The notes under the pieces are model-generated. The model saw only the letters and a program-made list of their open reading frames with translations. It was not told the origin of the DNA and did not search any database. From Acetobacteraceae bacterium (GTDB lineage: Bacteria > Pseudomonadota > Alphaproteobacteria > Acetobacterales > Acetobacteraceae): a DNA stretch of 45,804 nucleotides. Positions 24,967-34,288 of the stretch are shown here, piece after piece; position 1 is the first letter of the stretch; every line of letters begins with the position of its first letter. The position numbers were made by a program, and so were the translations under genes. The DNA lies in NCBI GenBank assembly GCA_027483995.1, contig JAIXTK010000107.1, forward strand, positions 1-45,804. The letters run 5' to 3'.

Positions 24967-25860
24967 TTAGCCACGCCCGGAGGACACGTCGCGCAGCCCA
25001 TCGCCGAGCAGGTTGAAGCCGAGGCTGGTAACAAAGATCGCCAGGCCCGGGATCGTCGCCACCCACCACTGGTCCAGCAACACCTCGCGCCCCGTGGAAA
25101 CCATCGCGCCCCACTCCGGCGAAGGCGGCTGCGCGCCAAGCCCGAGAAAGCCCAGGCCCGCGGCCGTCAGGATGATCCCTGCCATGTCCAGCGTCAGGCG
25201 AATGATCACGGAGGGAAGGCACAGCGGCACGATCTGGGTCGCGATGATCCGCAGATGGGATGCCCCCTGCAATTCGGCAGCCTGAATGAACTCGCTGCGC
25301 CGGCGTGTCAGCGTCTCGGCGCGGGCAAGGCGGGCATAGGGCGGCCAGGCGGTGAGTGCGATCGCGATCACGGCGTTCTCGATGCCGGGCCCAAGCGCCG
25401 CGGCGAAGGCCAATGCCAGCACCAGCCGCGGAAAGGCGAGGAAGATATCGGTGAACCGCATCAGCGCGGCGTCGATCCAGCCACCGAAGTAGCCAGCCGG
25501 CAGGCCAATGGCGAGGCCGATCGGCACCACGATCAGGCTCACCAGCACCACGATGGTGAGCGTGATGCGCGCACCGAACACCACGCGCGCCAGGATATCG
25601 CGGCCCAACTCGTCGGTCCCGAACGGATGCGCCCAGGAGGACGGCTGCAGCCGATTTGCAAGCACCTGCGTCAGCGAGCTGGCCGGGTCGACGATCAACG
25701 GCGCGAAGGCTGCAACACCAATCAGCAGCAAAACGATGCCCAGTCCGATCATGCCCAGCGTATTGCGGCGAAAGGCCAGCCAGGCGCGGAACCAGCCACC
25801 AAGCCTTGCTTGGCGGCGGCTGGCAGGGGCGGGGTCGAGCAGCCAGGCGCGCATCTGCAT
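24967..25860 (-). CDS. Peptide/nickel ABC transporter permease, DppC-like
   Basis: 297 residues. First membrane helix is IGLGIVLLLIGVAAFAPLI, then HPFGTDELGRDILARVVFG and the contact loop FIQAAELQGASHLRIIATQI. The start at 25860 (MQMRAW) shares one base with the upstream stop; the ATG at 25854 is an alternative. The open frame continues far upstream but inside the DppB gene. Strong resemblance to the DppC at 1483-2391, including the LGLGAQPPSPEWGAM block. Confidence 0.94.
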   Translation of the reverse strand: MQMRAWLLDPAPASRRQARLGGWFRAWLAFRRNTLGMIGLGIVLLLIGVAAFAPLIVDPASSLTQVLANRLQPSSWAHPFGTDELGRDILARVVFGARITLTIVVLVSLIVVPIGLAIGLPAGYFGGWIDAALMRFTDIFLAFPRLVLALAFAAALGPGIENAVIAIALTAWPPYARLARAETLTRRRSEFIQAAELQGASHLRIIATQIVPLCLPSVIIRLTLDMAGIILTAAGLGFLGLGAQPPSPEWGAMVSTGREVLLDQWWVATIPGLAIFVTSLGFNLLGDGLRDVSSGRG

Positions 25861-26948
25861 CAATTCGGCTCCCGCGCGCGCGGATCGACCATCGCATAGA
25901 CAAGGTCGGACAGCATGTTCAGCACGATGTAGATCGCCCCGATCAGCAGCGTTCCGCCCAGCACGGCGTTGAGATCCGCCGCGAACAGCGAGTTCTTCAT
26001 GTAAAGGCCCAGCCCCGGCCACGCGAACACGGTCTCGGTCAGCACCGCGCCCTCCAACAGGCTGCCGAAGGTAAGTGCGATTACCGTGACCAACTGCACC
26101 CAGACATTGCCCAGGGCATGGACCCAGATGATCCGCCACGGCGAGAGCCCCTTGGCCAGGGCGGCCAGGATGTATTCCTGCTCCAACTGCGCCAGCATGA
26201 AGCTGCGCGTCATCCGGGCGATGTAGGCCAGCGAAAGGAACCCAAGGATCGATGCGGGCAGCACAAGATGGCCAAGAGCGTTGACAAAGACATCGTTCTC
26301 GCCCGCCAGCAACGCATCGATGGTCAGCATCCCGGTGACCGGTGCCACGATGTCGTCAAACGCCACGTCCAACCGGCCCGGTCCCTCGACCCAACCAAGC
26401 TTGGCGTAGAACAGCAACAGGCCCACCAGCCCAAGCCAGAACACCGGCATGGAATAGCCGACAAGCGACATGAATCGCACGATCTGGTCGGGCCAGCGGC
26501 CTCGATTGGTCGCGGCGATGACCCCGAAGGGAATTCCGAGCACCACCCCGATCACCAGTGCCAGGAACGCCAGTTCGATCGTGGCCGGAAAGACGCGCAC
26601 GAGGTCTTCCAGTACCGGCCGCGCCGTCATGACGGAGTTGCCGAACTCACCACGCGCGATCTTGCCGAGATACGTGCCGTACTGCAGCAGAACCGGCTGA
26701 TCGAGCCCCAGCTCCCGATAGACCCGGTCGTACGTCTCCTGGCTCGCCTTGTCCCCGACGATGGCGATCACCGGGTCGATCGGCATGAACCGGCCGATCG
26801 CGAACGTCACGGCGGTCAGGCCGAGGAAGGTGAGCGCAACGGATACCAGCAAGGCACCCACACGGCGAAGCAGCGCGGCAATCCGCCGCACCACGCCCCC
26901 GTCCGTGTGCCCTGCCCCGGAAGTGGCGGCGGACACGTGCTCGTTCAC
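25860..26948 (-). CDS. Peptide/nickel ABC transporter permease, DppB-like
   Basis: 362 residues. Cytoplasmic N-terminus, first helix GALLVSVALTFLGLTAVTFA, then the MPIDPVIAIVGDKAS block that is also seen in the paralogue at 2388-3458. GLDQPVLLQYGTYLG, GEFGNSVMT and the contact loop YILAALAKGLSPWRIIWVHA support the assignment. It ends VDPRAREPN. The gene begins directly after the binding-protein stop, so expression should be coupled. Confidence 0.95.
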   Translation of the reverse strand: MNEHVSAATSGAGHTDGGVVRRIAALLRRVGALLVSVALTFLGLTAVTFAIGRFMPIDPVIAIVGDKASQETYDRVYRELGLDQPVLLQYGTYLGKIARGEFGNSVMTARPVLEDLVRVFPATIELAFLALVIGVVLGIPFGVIAATNRGRWPDQIVRFMSLVGYSMPVFWLGLVGLLLFYAKLGWVEGPGRLDVAFDDIVAPVTGMLTIDALLAGENDVFVNALGHLVLPASILGFLSLAYIARMTRSFMLAQLEQEYILAALAKGLSPWRIIWVHALGNVWVQLVTVIALTFGSLLEGAVLTETVFAWPGLGLYMKNSLFAADLNAVLGGTLLIGAIYIVLNMLSDLVYAMVDPRAREPN

Positions 26949-28553
26949 TCAGGTCTTGGAGATCGTCCGATAGAAGAACTGATCCTCGAACAACCCCTTG
27001 GGATAGCCCCGCAGGTTGGACCGCATCGCGATGACCCAGTTGTTCTGGAACATCCAAACATACGGGCCTTCGTCGGTCACCTTCTTCTGCAGATCGATGT
27101 ACATCTGCTCGCGCTTCTTGCCGTCCAGCTCCTGCGCGGCCTTGCGCATCTCCGCCGTCAGTTCGGGGATCAGCCAGCCCGCGCGCCACGGGCCAGTGCG
27201 CGCCTTCGGCGTGTCGCTCATGTCCTCGCCCTGCACGAAGAAGTCGGCGTTGGTGTGCGGGTCGAAATAGTCCGGCGCCCAGGAGATCACGGCCATCTGG
27301 AAGGTCCGGCCACGGATCTCGCCGATCACCTGGCGCGCATCGCCGGAGGCGATCGTCACCTTGATGCCGCCCAGCGCCATGGTCTGCTGCATCGCCTGGG
27401 CGATCTGCGGGAACGGGTTGTTGGTATTGGCCGAAAGCCGCACCTCGAAGCCGTTGGGGTAGCCGGCTTCGGCCAGCAGCTTCTTGGCGCCCTCCACGTC
27501 GAGCTTGAACGGGTTGTAGGGGGTCGCGCCGAAATACCCGATCGGCAGGAAGGTCTGGTGGACGAAGAAGCGATCCTTGAGGAAGGTGCTGGCCATTGCC
27601 TGGTAGTCAACCAGCATCTTCACCGCACGGCGCACGCGCACATCGGCGAGCGGCCCGTGCTTCAGGTTCATGATCGCGTAGAAGTTGTTGGCGCCCGGGA
27701 AGCTTTCAACCCGGATGTCCTTGTTGGCGGCTAGCGGCGTCAGCTGGTCCGGCGTCAGGCCGCGCGCCACATCGATGTCGCCGCGCTCCAGCTGCAGGCG
27801 CTGGGAGCCGGGCTCCGGCACGTGGCGCATGATCACGCGGCGCAGCTTGGGGGCACCCAGGCGGAAGGCGGGATTGGCCTCCAGCGTGACGCTCTCGTTC
27901 GGGCGCCAAGCCACCAGCTTGTAGGCGCCGGAGGAGGCAGAGTTCGTCTTGAGCCACGCGTTGGCCAGATCGCCGTCCTTCTCGTTGGCCAGCGCGGTCT
28001 TCATGTCCACCACCGAAGCGACGATGGAGGTCATCATGTTCAGCACGAGGGTTGGCGCGAAGGCGGCCGGCACGTTGATCACCAGCGTGTCCGGGCTGGT
28101 GGCCTTCACGAGCTGCTTCACATTGTCCTTGTTCCAGCCGAACTGCGTCAGCAGGAACCCGGAGGTCTTGTTCATGATCACAACGCGCTGGAGCGACCAG
28201 GCACAATCCTCTGCCGTCACCGGATTGCCGGACATGAACTTCTGGCCCGGCCGGATCTTGAACGTGTAGGTCTTGCCGTCGGCACCCACCTCCCAGGATT
28301 CCGCGATACCGCCCACCATCTTGGTCAGGTCATCGGCCTCGTAGCGCAGAATGCGGTCATACAGATTGGTGCAGATCTCGATCCCGGTCAGCTCGTAGCA
28401 CTCGCCGGGGTCGAGCGTGATGATGTCGTCGATCGACTTGGCAATCACCAGCGCATCGCGCGGCGTCGCTGCTTCCACCTTGGGGCTCCAGGTGGCAACC
28501 GGCGCCATGGCGGAAAAGGCCGCAAGCGCCTGCCGGCGCGTGAGCTTGAACAT
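26949..28553 (-). CDS. ABC transporter substrate-binding protein, family 5, Tat-type signal
   Basis: Periplasmic receptor, 534 residues. The start at 28553 (MFKLTRRQALAAF) follows AGGAGA with 7-base spacing. The signal has a twin-arginine motif TRRQAL, a moderately hydrophobic core and cleavage near VEA|ATPRD, so export is probably by the Tat route. SBP_bac_5 blocks include ITLDPGECYEL, MVGGIAESW and YPNGFEV. First gene of the five-gene operon. Its mature N-terminus resembles the receptor at 3465-5081, but that one carries a Sec-type signal. Confidence 0.94.
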   Translation of the reverse strand: MFKLTRRQALAAFSAMAPVATWSPKVEAATPRDALVIAKSIDDIITLDPGECYELTGIEICTNLYDRILRYEADDLTKMVGGIAESWEVGADGKTYTFKIRPGQKFMSGNPVTAEDCAWSLQRVVIMNKTSGFLLTQFGWNKDNVKQLVKATSPDTLVINVPAAFAPTLVLNMMTSIVASVVDMKTALANEKDGDLANAWLKTNSASSGAYKLVAWRPNESVTLEANPAFRLGAPKLRRVIMRHVPEPGSQRLQLERGDIDVARGLTPDQLTPLAANKDIRVESFPGANNFYAIMNLKHGPLADVRVRRAVKMLVDYQAMASTFLKDRFFVHQTFLPIGYFGATPYNPFKLDVEGAKKLLAEAGYPNGFEVRLSANTNNPFPQIAQAMQQTMALGGIKVTIASGDARQVIGEIRGRTFQMAVISWAPDYFDPHTNADFFVQGEDMSDTPKARTGPWRAGWLIPELTAEMRKAAQELDGKKREQMYIDLQKKVTDEGPYVWMFQNNWVIAMRSNLRGYPKGLFEDQFFYRTISKT

Positions 28554-28653
28554 GGTCGGGTCTCCTGCGTAGGACCATTCGATCTTGTGACTGGAATGAG
28601 ACACCAGCCTTGCATGGGGCGCAAGCCGGATATTCGTTTCTAATCCCGCAAGA

Positions 28654-30564
28654 TCAGCGTGGCGCAGCGGCGCGGATCTCCGCCAGCAACTGGCGCACGG
28701 ATGCGGGCATGAACGGCTTCTCCAGCACTGGTCGCGCTGCCCGCGCCAGGAACGCTTCGGCGGCGGAACCCAGCGTATCGCCGGTCACGAAGCCCACACG
28801 CGGGCAAAGATGCGGGCGGTGCTTCGATATCCATTCGAACACCGCCGGGCCATCGATCCCCGGCATGCGCAGGTCGCACAGGATCAGCGCGTAGTCGCGG
28901 CCGGCAAGAAGCTGCAACGCAGCCTCGCCGCTGTCCACCACATCGCAATCATAGCCTTCGCGCGCCAGCATGTCGGCCAGCAGAACCGCGATCTCGGCTT
29001 CGTCGTCCAGCACCAGGGCCGGCTGGCGCTGACCGCCAACCGCCTCCGCCGCGGTCTCTTCCACTGCGGACTCGCCGGGATCACGCCGTGGCAGGCGGAT
29101 GATGAAGCGCGCGCCGCCTTCTTCCGCCCCCTCCAGCGTCAGCGTGCCGCCATGCACCTCCACGATGCTGCGCGAGACGGCGAGCCCGATCCCCATGCCG
29201 ATCCCCGCTGGTTTCGTGGTGAAGAACGGATCGAATATTTGCTCGCGCAAAGCCTCCGGTACGCCCGGCCCGTTGTCGGCGACGGCCAGCTGAACATGGG
29301 CCGCCTCCACCACCGCCGAAATGCGAATGCGGCGTGGCTGGGGCTGGGCCTCCAGCACCTGGCGGGCATTCACCAGCAGGTTCGACAGCACCTGGTTGAA
29401 CTGGTCATGGTCGCAGGGAACCATCGGCAGGTCGTCCGGCAGGTCGCGTTCCACCTCCACCCCACTGCCGCGCAGGCTGTAGGCGAGCAATTCGAGCGCC
29501 GTCTGCACGGCGGTGCCGATCGCCATCGGCTTCACCTGGCTGCGGTTCTGGCGTGCCAGGGCCAGGAAGCTGCGCACGATGCGCCCGCAGCGCTCTGCCG
29601 CGGCCTGGATGCGGTCCGTGCGCGGGATCAAGACCGGGGCGAGTTCCTTCACCTCCTCGCCCAGCATCATGGCATTGCCCATCACGATGGAGAGCGGGTT
29701 GTTCAGCTCATGCGCCACGCCGGCCAGCAGCGACCCGAAGGCGGCCATCTTCTCGTTCTCATGCAACGCCTCCCGCTGGCGCTGGATCTCGGCCTCGGCC
29801 TGGCGCACGGAGGTAAGGTCGCGCAGATAGGCGGTGAACAGGCGCCGTGACGGCAAGTGTACCTCGCCCACCGCCAACTCGGCGGGAAAGCGGGTGCCAT
29901 CGGCACGGAGCGCATCGGTCTCAATGCGCCGTCCCACCCAATCAGGCGTCGCCTGCGGTGCCGTGCACGGGGTTAGGCCCAAGGACCGCAGCGCCACCAG
30001 ATCGACAAAGCAGCCCACGGGGCGCCCGATCGCGGCGGCCCGGGACAGACCCAGGCTGTGCTCGGCCGTTGGGTTGAACTCCACCACCTGCCCCGTCTCA
30101 TCGAAGACAATGATGCAATCCAGCGCCGCGGCGGTGATCGCCGCATACTGCGCTTCGCTCGACTTCAGCTCGGTCAGGTCGCGGCTGTAACCCACCACGC
30201 CCACCACTTCGCCTGCGGCATCGCGGTAGGGATAGTAGGTGCGATGGACGTATCGCTCCCCTTCGAGATACCCCAGCCAGCCCTCCCACTCCGTTGTCTC
30301 CCCCGCCAGGCTCCGCTCGAAGAGCTGCCTATGGATCGGGTCCGGTCGCATGCGGGCATAGATCTCCTCGCCGATAATCTCCCGAATGGTCCTGCCGAGA
30401 AGGTCAGAGGCAGGCATGCGCAGGTAGGCGGAGTAGGCGGCGTTGACATAGCAATGCCGTCCCTGCCGATCGACGATGGCAAGGCGTGCCGGAATGGTAT
30501 CGAGCATCGCATGCAGCCCGGCCTCGGAGATGCCCAGCCCCACGCTCTCGACCTGCAGTGTCAT
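28654..30564 (-). CDS. PAS-PAS hybrid sensor histidine kinase with C-terminal receiver
   Basis: 636 residues, no membrane segment, so a cytoplasmic sensor. Two PAS domains (about 12-130 and 135-255) are followed by a HisKA domain with the phospho-acceptor His285 in AHELNNP, then a HATPase domain with N-box NLLVNA, G1 VADNGPG and G2 GIGMGIGLAVSR. A linker leads to a receiver domain (about 515-630) with Asp564 in CDLRMPG and the conserved Lys in EKPF. No separate response regulator with an output domain is adjacent. It lies 39 bases downstream of the molybdoenzyme gene, so it may be co-transcribed and sense redox state or a metabolite. The PAS ligand is unknown. Confidence 0.93.
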   Translation of the reverse strand: MTLQVESVGLGISEAGLHAMLDTIPARLAIVDRQGRHCYVNAAYSAYLRMPASDLLGRTIREIIGEEIYARMRPDPIHRQLFERSLAGETTEWEGWLGYLEGERYVHRTYYPYRDAAGEVVGVVGYSRDLTELKSSEAQYAAITAAALDCIIVFDETGQVVEFNPTAEHSLGLSRAAAIGRPVGCFVDLVALRSLGLTPCTAPQATPDWVGRRIETDALRADGTRFPAELAVGEVHLPSRRLFTAYLRDLTSVRQAEAEIQRQREALHENEKMAAFGSLLAGVAHELNNPLSIVMGNAMMLGEEVKELAPVLIPRTDRIQAAAERCGRIVRSFLALARQNRSQVKPMAIGTAVQTALELLAYSLRGSGVEVERDLPDDLPMVPCDHDQFNQVLSNLLVNARQVLEAQPQPRRIRISAVVEAAHVQLAVADNGPGVPEALREQIFDPFFTTKPAGIGMGIGLAVSRSIVEVHGGTLTLEGAEEGGARFIIRLPRRDPGESAVEETAAEAVGGQRQPALVLDDEAEIAVLLADMLAREGYDCDVVDSGEAALQLLAGRDYALILCDLRMPGIDGPAVFEWISKHRPHLCPRVGFVTGDTLGSAAEAFLARAARPVLEKPFMPASVRQLLAEIRAAAPR

Positions 30565-30603
30565 GGTCGTGCCTTGCCGTTTCGTGCGTTCTGTGGCGCC
30601 AAG

Positions 30604-32901
30604 CTAGCGCATCGCGGAGAACTCCGGCAGCGCATGGGCCGTGACCGGCGGCAGCGGGCCATCCGCCTTGCGCACTTCCACCAGGCAGGATTGTGCCGTG
30701 CAGCCCTGCGACAGGCCCGAAGCCCCGACATCCCGCGTCAGCGCATTCGGGTTGCCGTGCTTCTCGATCCCCGTCTGCCAGTCATGGTCGTACCAGGCAC
30801 CCGTGGCCAGCCGCACCACGCCTGCCATGATGTCCGCGGTCACCACCGCGCCCGCGAGGCTGCGGCCGCGGGCATTGAACACCTCCACCACGTCACCATC
30901 GGCAATGCCGCGCGCGGCGGCATCCTCCGGGTTGAGGTAGATCGGCTCGCGCCCAGCCACCTTGCCGGCCGCGCTGTGCGGGCTGGCATCCAGCTGGCTG
31001 TGCAGCTTGCGCGCAGGCTGGTCGGACAGCATGTGCAGCGGCCAGTCCTGCGCCTCCGTGGCCCCCAGCCATTCCAGAGGCTCGAACCAGGTGGGATGGC
31101 CCGGGCAGTCCGGCAGGTTGAAGCCGGCGATGCGCTCCGAGAAGATCTCGATCCTGCCTGATTCGGTGTTGAGCATGTTCGCGGCGGGGTCCTTGCGGTA
31201 GGCCTCCAGCATCACGATCGGCTTGGCGTGGGCCTGCAGGTTGATCAGGCCCTCCTCCCAGAAGGTGGCGAACTCCGGCACGGCAATTCCCATGCCGTCG
31301 GCGCGGCGGCGCAGCACCTCGTAGAGGGTCTCCACCCACTGCATTTCGTCACGACCTTCGGTGAAGGCCTCCTTCACGCCCATGCGTTCGGCCAGGCCGG
31401 TGAAGATCGCGTAGTCGTCGCGGGCTTCCCCGGCAGGCGGCACCACCTTGCGCATCGCCACCACCACGCCCTCATGGCTGCCGAAGCCGATGTCGTTGCG
31501 CTCCAGCGTGGTGGTCACCGGCAGCACCACATCGGCGAACTTGGCCGTGCTGGTCCAGAACGGTTCGTTGACGATGATCGTATCGGGCTTCTGCCACGCC
31601 TTCGCCAGGCGCTGCAGGTCCTGGTGGTGGTGGAACGGGTTGCCGCCGGCCCAGTAGATCAGCTTGATGTCCGGGTAGGCATGCACGCCGCCATTGTAGC
31701 GGAACTCAGCCCCGGGGTTCAGCAGCATGTCGGCAATGCGCGCCACCGGAATGAAGCCCCGCACCTTGTTGGTGCCCTGCGGCAGGGAAGGCCCGGGCAG
31801 CCGGGTTTGCGGCGAGCCCATCCGGTTGGTGGGGCCGTAGCCGAGCGCAAACCCGCCACCGGGCAGGCCCACCTGGCCCAGCATGCAGCCCAGCACGATC
31901 GTCATCCAGAATGGCTGCTCGCCGTGCGAGGCGCGCTGCAGCGACCAGGCGGTGTTGATCATGGTGCGCGTGCCGTGCATCTCGCGCGCCAGCGACACGA
32001 TGCGCGCGGCCGGCACGCCGGTGATGGCGCTGGCCCATTCCGCCGTCTTGGGCTGCCCGTCCGCGGCACCCGTCAGGTAAGGCTCGAAGCTCTCATAGCC
32101 GGAGCAGCAACGGGCCAGGAAGTCCCGGTCCACCGTGCCGTCGATCACCCATTGGTGGGCCAGCGCCAGCATCAGCGCGGTATCGGTGTTGGGGCGGATC
32201 GGAATCCACTCCACCTCGCCCCCGGTCTGCAGGTTGTCGTTCACCGGGGAGATGTTGATGAAGCGCACGCCGGCCTTGGCCATTGCCTCCAGGCCCGGTC
32301 GATGCTGGTGGAAGCCCACGCCGCCCTGGCTGATCTGGGCGTTCTTCAGCGGCACGCCACCGAAGGCGACGAACAGCTTGGTGTGCGCCGCCATCACGTC
32401 CCAGCTGGTCAGCTGGTTCCAGCTTTCGTCGATCGGCATCAGCACATGCGGCAGCAGCACGCGCCCGGCACCCAGCGAATAACTGTCGTTGTGGCGCACA
32501 TAGCCGCCGATCGTGTTCAGGAAGCGATGCACCTGGCTGTTGGCATGATGGAACCGACCAGCACTGGCCCAGCCATAGGAGCCGCCGAAGATCGCCTCGT
32601 TGCCGTGCGCTTCCTTCACCCGCTTCAACTCGGCGGCGACGAGATCCAGCGCCGTGTTCCAGTCCACCTCCACGAAGGGCTCGCGCCCGCGCAACTCCGG
32701 CGCACTCCCAGGCCCGCGCTCCAGCCAGGAACGACGCACCGACGGCCTGCGCACCCGCACCCGGTCGAGTTCGGGTGCCAGCATGTGCAGGCCGATATCG
32801 CAGGGGTCGGGGTCCTTCTCCCAGTGGCGCAGAACGGGCGCGCCGTCGCTGCCCTGTTCCACCCGGTAGGTGCCCCAATGGGCCTGCGTGTAGTGCGTCA
32901 T
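30604..32901 (-). CDS. bisC: Molybdopterin oxidoreductase, biotin/methionine sulfoxide reductase type
   Basis: 765 residues of the DMSO reductase family, TorA/BisC branch. GGSYGWASAGRFHH contains Tyr109 and Trp111, and DSYSLGA contains Ser142, matching in spacing the active-site Tyr, Trp and molybdenum-ligand Ser of DMSO reductase. There is no N-terminal iron-sulfur cysteine cluster and no Tat signal, so a cytoplasmic enzyme of the BisC kind is more likely than periplasmic TorA or DorA. The C-terminal molybdopterin-dinucleotide domain follows (YLNPEDAAARGI, GDVVEVFNARG). BisC-type enzymes reduce S-oxides of biotin or methionine; the true substrate here is inferred only. Confidence 0.88.
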   Translation of the reverse strand: MTHYTQAHWGTYRVEQGSDGAPVLRHWEKDPDPCDIGLHMLAPELDRVRVRRPSVRRSWLERGPGSAPELRGREPFVEVDWNTALDLVAAELKRVKEAHGNEAIFGGSYGWASAGRFHHANSQVHRFLNTIGGYVRHNDSYSLGAGRVLLPHVLMPIDESWNQLTSWDVMAAHTKLFVAFGGVPLKNAQISQGGVGFHQHRPGLEAMAKAGVRFINISPVNDNLQTGGEVEWIPIRPNTDTALMLALAHQWVIDGTVDRDFLARCCSGYESFEPYLTGAADGQPKTAEWASAITGVPAARIVSLAREMHGTRTMINTAWSLQRASHGEQPFWMTIVLGCMLGQVGLPGGGFALGYGPTNRMGSPQTRLPGPSLPQGTNKVRGFIPVARIADMLLNPGAEFRYNGGVHAYPDIKLIYWAGGNPFHHHQDLQRLAKAWQKPDTIIVNEPFWTSTAKFADVVLPVTTTLERNDIGFGSHEGVVVAMRKVVPPAGEARDDYAIFTGLAERMGVKEAFTEGRDEMQWVETLYEVLRRRADGMGIAVPEFATFWEEGLINLQAHAKPIVMLEAYRKDPAANMLNTESGRIEIFSERIAGFNLPDCPGHPTWFEPLEWLGATEAQDWPLHMLSDQPARKLHSQLDASPHSAAGKVAGREPIYLNPEDAAARGIADGDVVEVFNARGRSLAGAVVTADIMAGVVRLATGAWYDHDWQTGIEKHGNPNALTRDVGASGLSQGCTAQSCLVEVRKADGPLPPVTAHALPEFSAMR

Positions 32902-32919
32902 GCCTCGGTGCCCTTCGTG

Positions 32920-33657
32920 CTAGGTGCCGGTGAAGTTCGGCTTGCGCTTTTCCCTGTAGGCGGCCACGCCCTCCTTCAGGTCGTTGCTGCTGCGCACCGC
33001 CGCCAGCTGCTGGCTCACCGCCACCATCCGCTCCACCGGCCCAGCCGGCATGATGATGTCGTTGACGAAATGCTTCAGCGTGGAGATCACCAGCGGGGCG
33101 GAATTCACCAGCTCCTCCGCCATGGCGATCGCCTCCTTCTCGTGCCCGCCATTCTCGGTCACGCGGTTGATGAACCCGACGTCATAGGCGCGCTGGGCGC
33201 CGACCTTGGTGCCCAGCAGCATCACTTCCATCGCCAGCTTGTGCGGCATGCGTGTCACCAGGGAGGAGATCATGCCGCCGGTGAGGCCCAGCTTGGCCTC
33301 CGGGTAGTAGAAGATCGTGTCCTGCGTGCTGACGATCATGTCGCACATCATCGCCATCACGATCGCACCGCCCACGCACCAGCCGGAGGTGGCGGCGATG
33401 ATCGGCTTGTTGGTCTTGAAGCCAACCGTGGGGATGCAGCGCCACAGCTCCGGCAGATCGGTCACGTCCGCGCCGGAGGAGAAGCTCTTGGTGCCGACGG
33501 CGGACAGCACGGCCACGCGCTGGTCGGAGGCATCGAATTCCTGGAACGCCTGCTGGATGCCCTCGGCCACGCCCTTGCTGATGGCATTCATCTTGTCCGG
33601 CCGGTTGATCCGGATCACCGAGACCTTGCCGATCTGTTCGGTCGTCACGACAGACAT
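32920..33657 (-). CDS. Enoyl-CoA hydratase/isomerase (crotonase) family protein
   Basis: 245 residues. The start at 33657 (MSVVTTEQ) follows AAGGAAAC. The oxyanion-hole block FSSGADV (59-65), the second half GWCVGGAIVMAM, and PEAKLGLTGG with Glu120 at the place of the first catalytic Glu are present. Crotonases hydrate, isomerise or cleave CoA thioesters, so a broad role in acyl-CoA breakdown is likely. The gene begins a minus-strand run with the molybdoenzyme 18 bases downstream and the hybrid kinase after that. Which CoA ester it acts on is unknown. Confidence 0.88.
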   Translation of the reverse strand: MSVVTTEQIGKVSVIRINRPDKMNAISKGVAEGIQQAFQEFDASDQRVAVLSAVGTKSFSSGADVTDLPELWRCIPTVGFKTNKPIIAATSGWCVGGAIVMAMMCDMIVSTQDTIFYYPEAKLGLTGGMISSLVTRMPHKLAMEVMLLGTKVGAQRAYDVGFINRVTENGGHEKEAIAMAEELVNSAPLVISTLKHFVNDIIMPAGPVERMVAVSQQLAAVRSSNDLKEGVAAYREKRKPNFTGT

Positions 33658-33823
33658 GAGCGTTTCCTTATATTCATCATATGCCGGGCTGTTCCGTCGC
33701 AGCCGCGTTTGCCGCGCTACCCTATCCCGGCCAACGCCAAAGTCGAGGGGCGCCCACGCCGCGGGGCGGTTGCCGCACCGCCGGGTGTTCCATACGCTGC
33801 CCCCGCAAGCGAAGGGCAGGCAC

Positions 33824-34288
33824 ATGAGCATCGAGGCACGTCTGAAGGAACTGGGCATCGAATTGCCGCCGGCCAAGCCGCCGCTCTATGCCTATGTGCC
33901 CGTGGTGGTGGAGGGTGGCCTGGCCTGGGTCTCCGGCCAACTGCCCTGGACCGGCGACACCACCCTGGTCGCCACCGGCAAGCTCGGTGCCGGGGTCGAT
34001 ATCCCCACCGGCCAGGCCTGTGCCCGTATGTGCGTGCTGCACGGGCTTGCCTCGCTGCGTGCCGCGCTGGGCTCGCTCGACCGGGTGAAGCGCATGGTCA
34101 AGGTGGTCGGCTTCGTCGCCTCCCATCCGGACTTCACCGACCAGGCCCAGGTGGTGGACGGCGCCAGCAAGCTGCTGGGAGAGATCTTCGGCGAGGCGGG
34201 CCGCCACGCCCGCTCCGCCATCGGCATGGCGGTGCTGCCGCGCAACACGCCGGTGGAGGTGGAGTTCGTGGCAGCCGTCCGCGACTAG
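33824..34288 (+). CDS. RidA/YjgF/YER057c/UK114 family protein
   Basis: 154 residues. The start at 33824 (MSIEARLKELG) has GAAGGGCAGG upstream. Sequence blocks typical of the longer RidA subgroup are seen: WVSGQLPW, a GQACARMC helix, VKRMVKVVGFVAS and the C-terminal AVLPRNTPVEVEF, where Arg is the conserved residue of the ligand pocket. RidA proteins hydrolyse reactive enamine or imine intermediates from amino-acid breakdown. It is convergent with the amidase gene and the two stop codons overlap in a CTAG. The association with amidase and amino-acid type enzymes fits nitrogen-compound catabolism. Confidence 0.9.
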   Translation: MSIEARLKELGIELPPAKPPLYAYVPVVVEGGLAWVSGQLPWTGDTTLVATGKLGAGVDIPTGQACARMCVLHGLASLRAALGSLDRVKRMVKVVGFVASHPDFTDQAQVVDGASKLLGEIFGEAGRHARSAIGMAVLPRNTPVEVEFVAAVRD

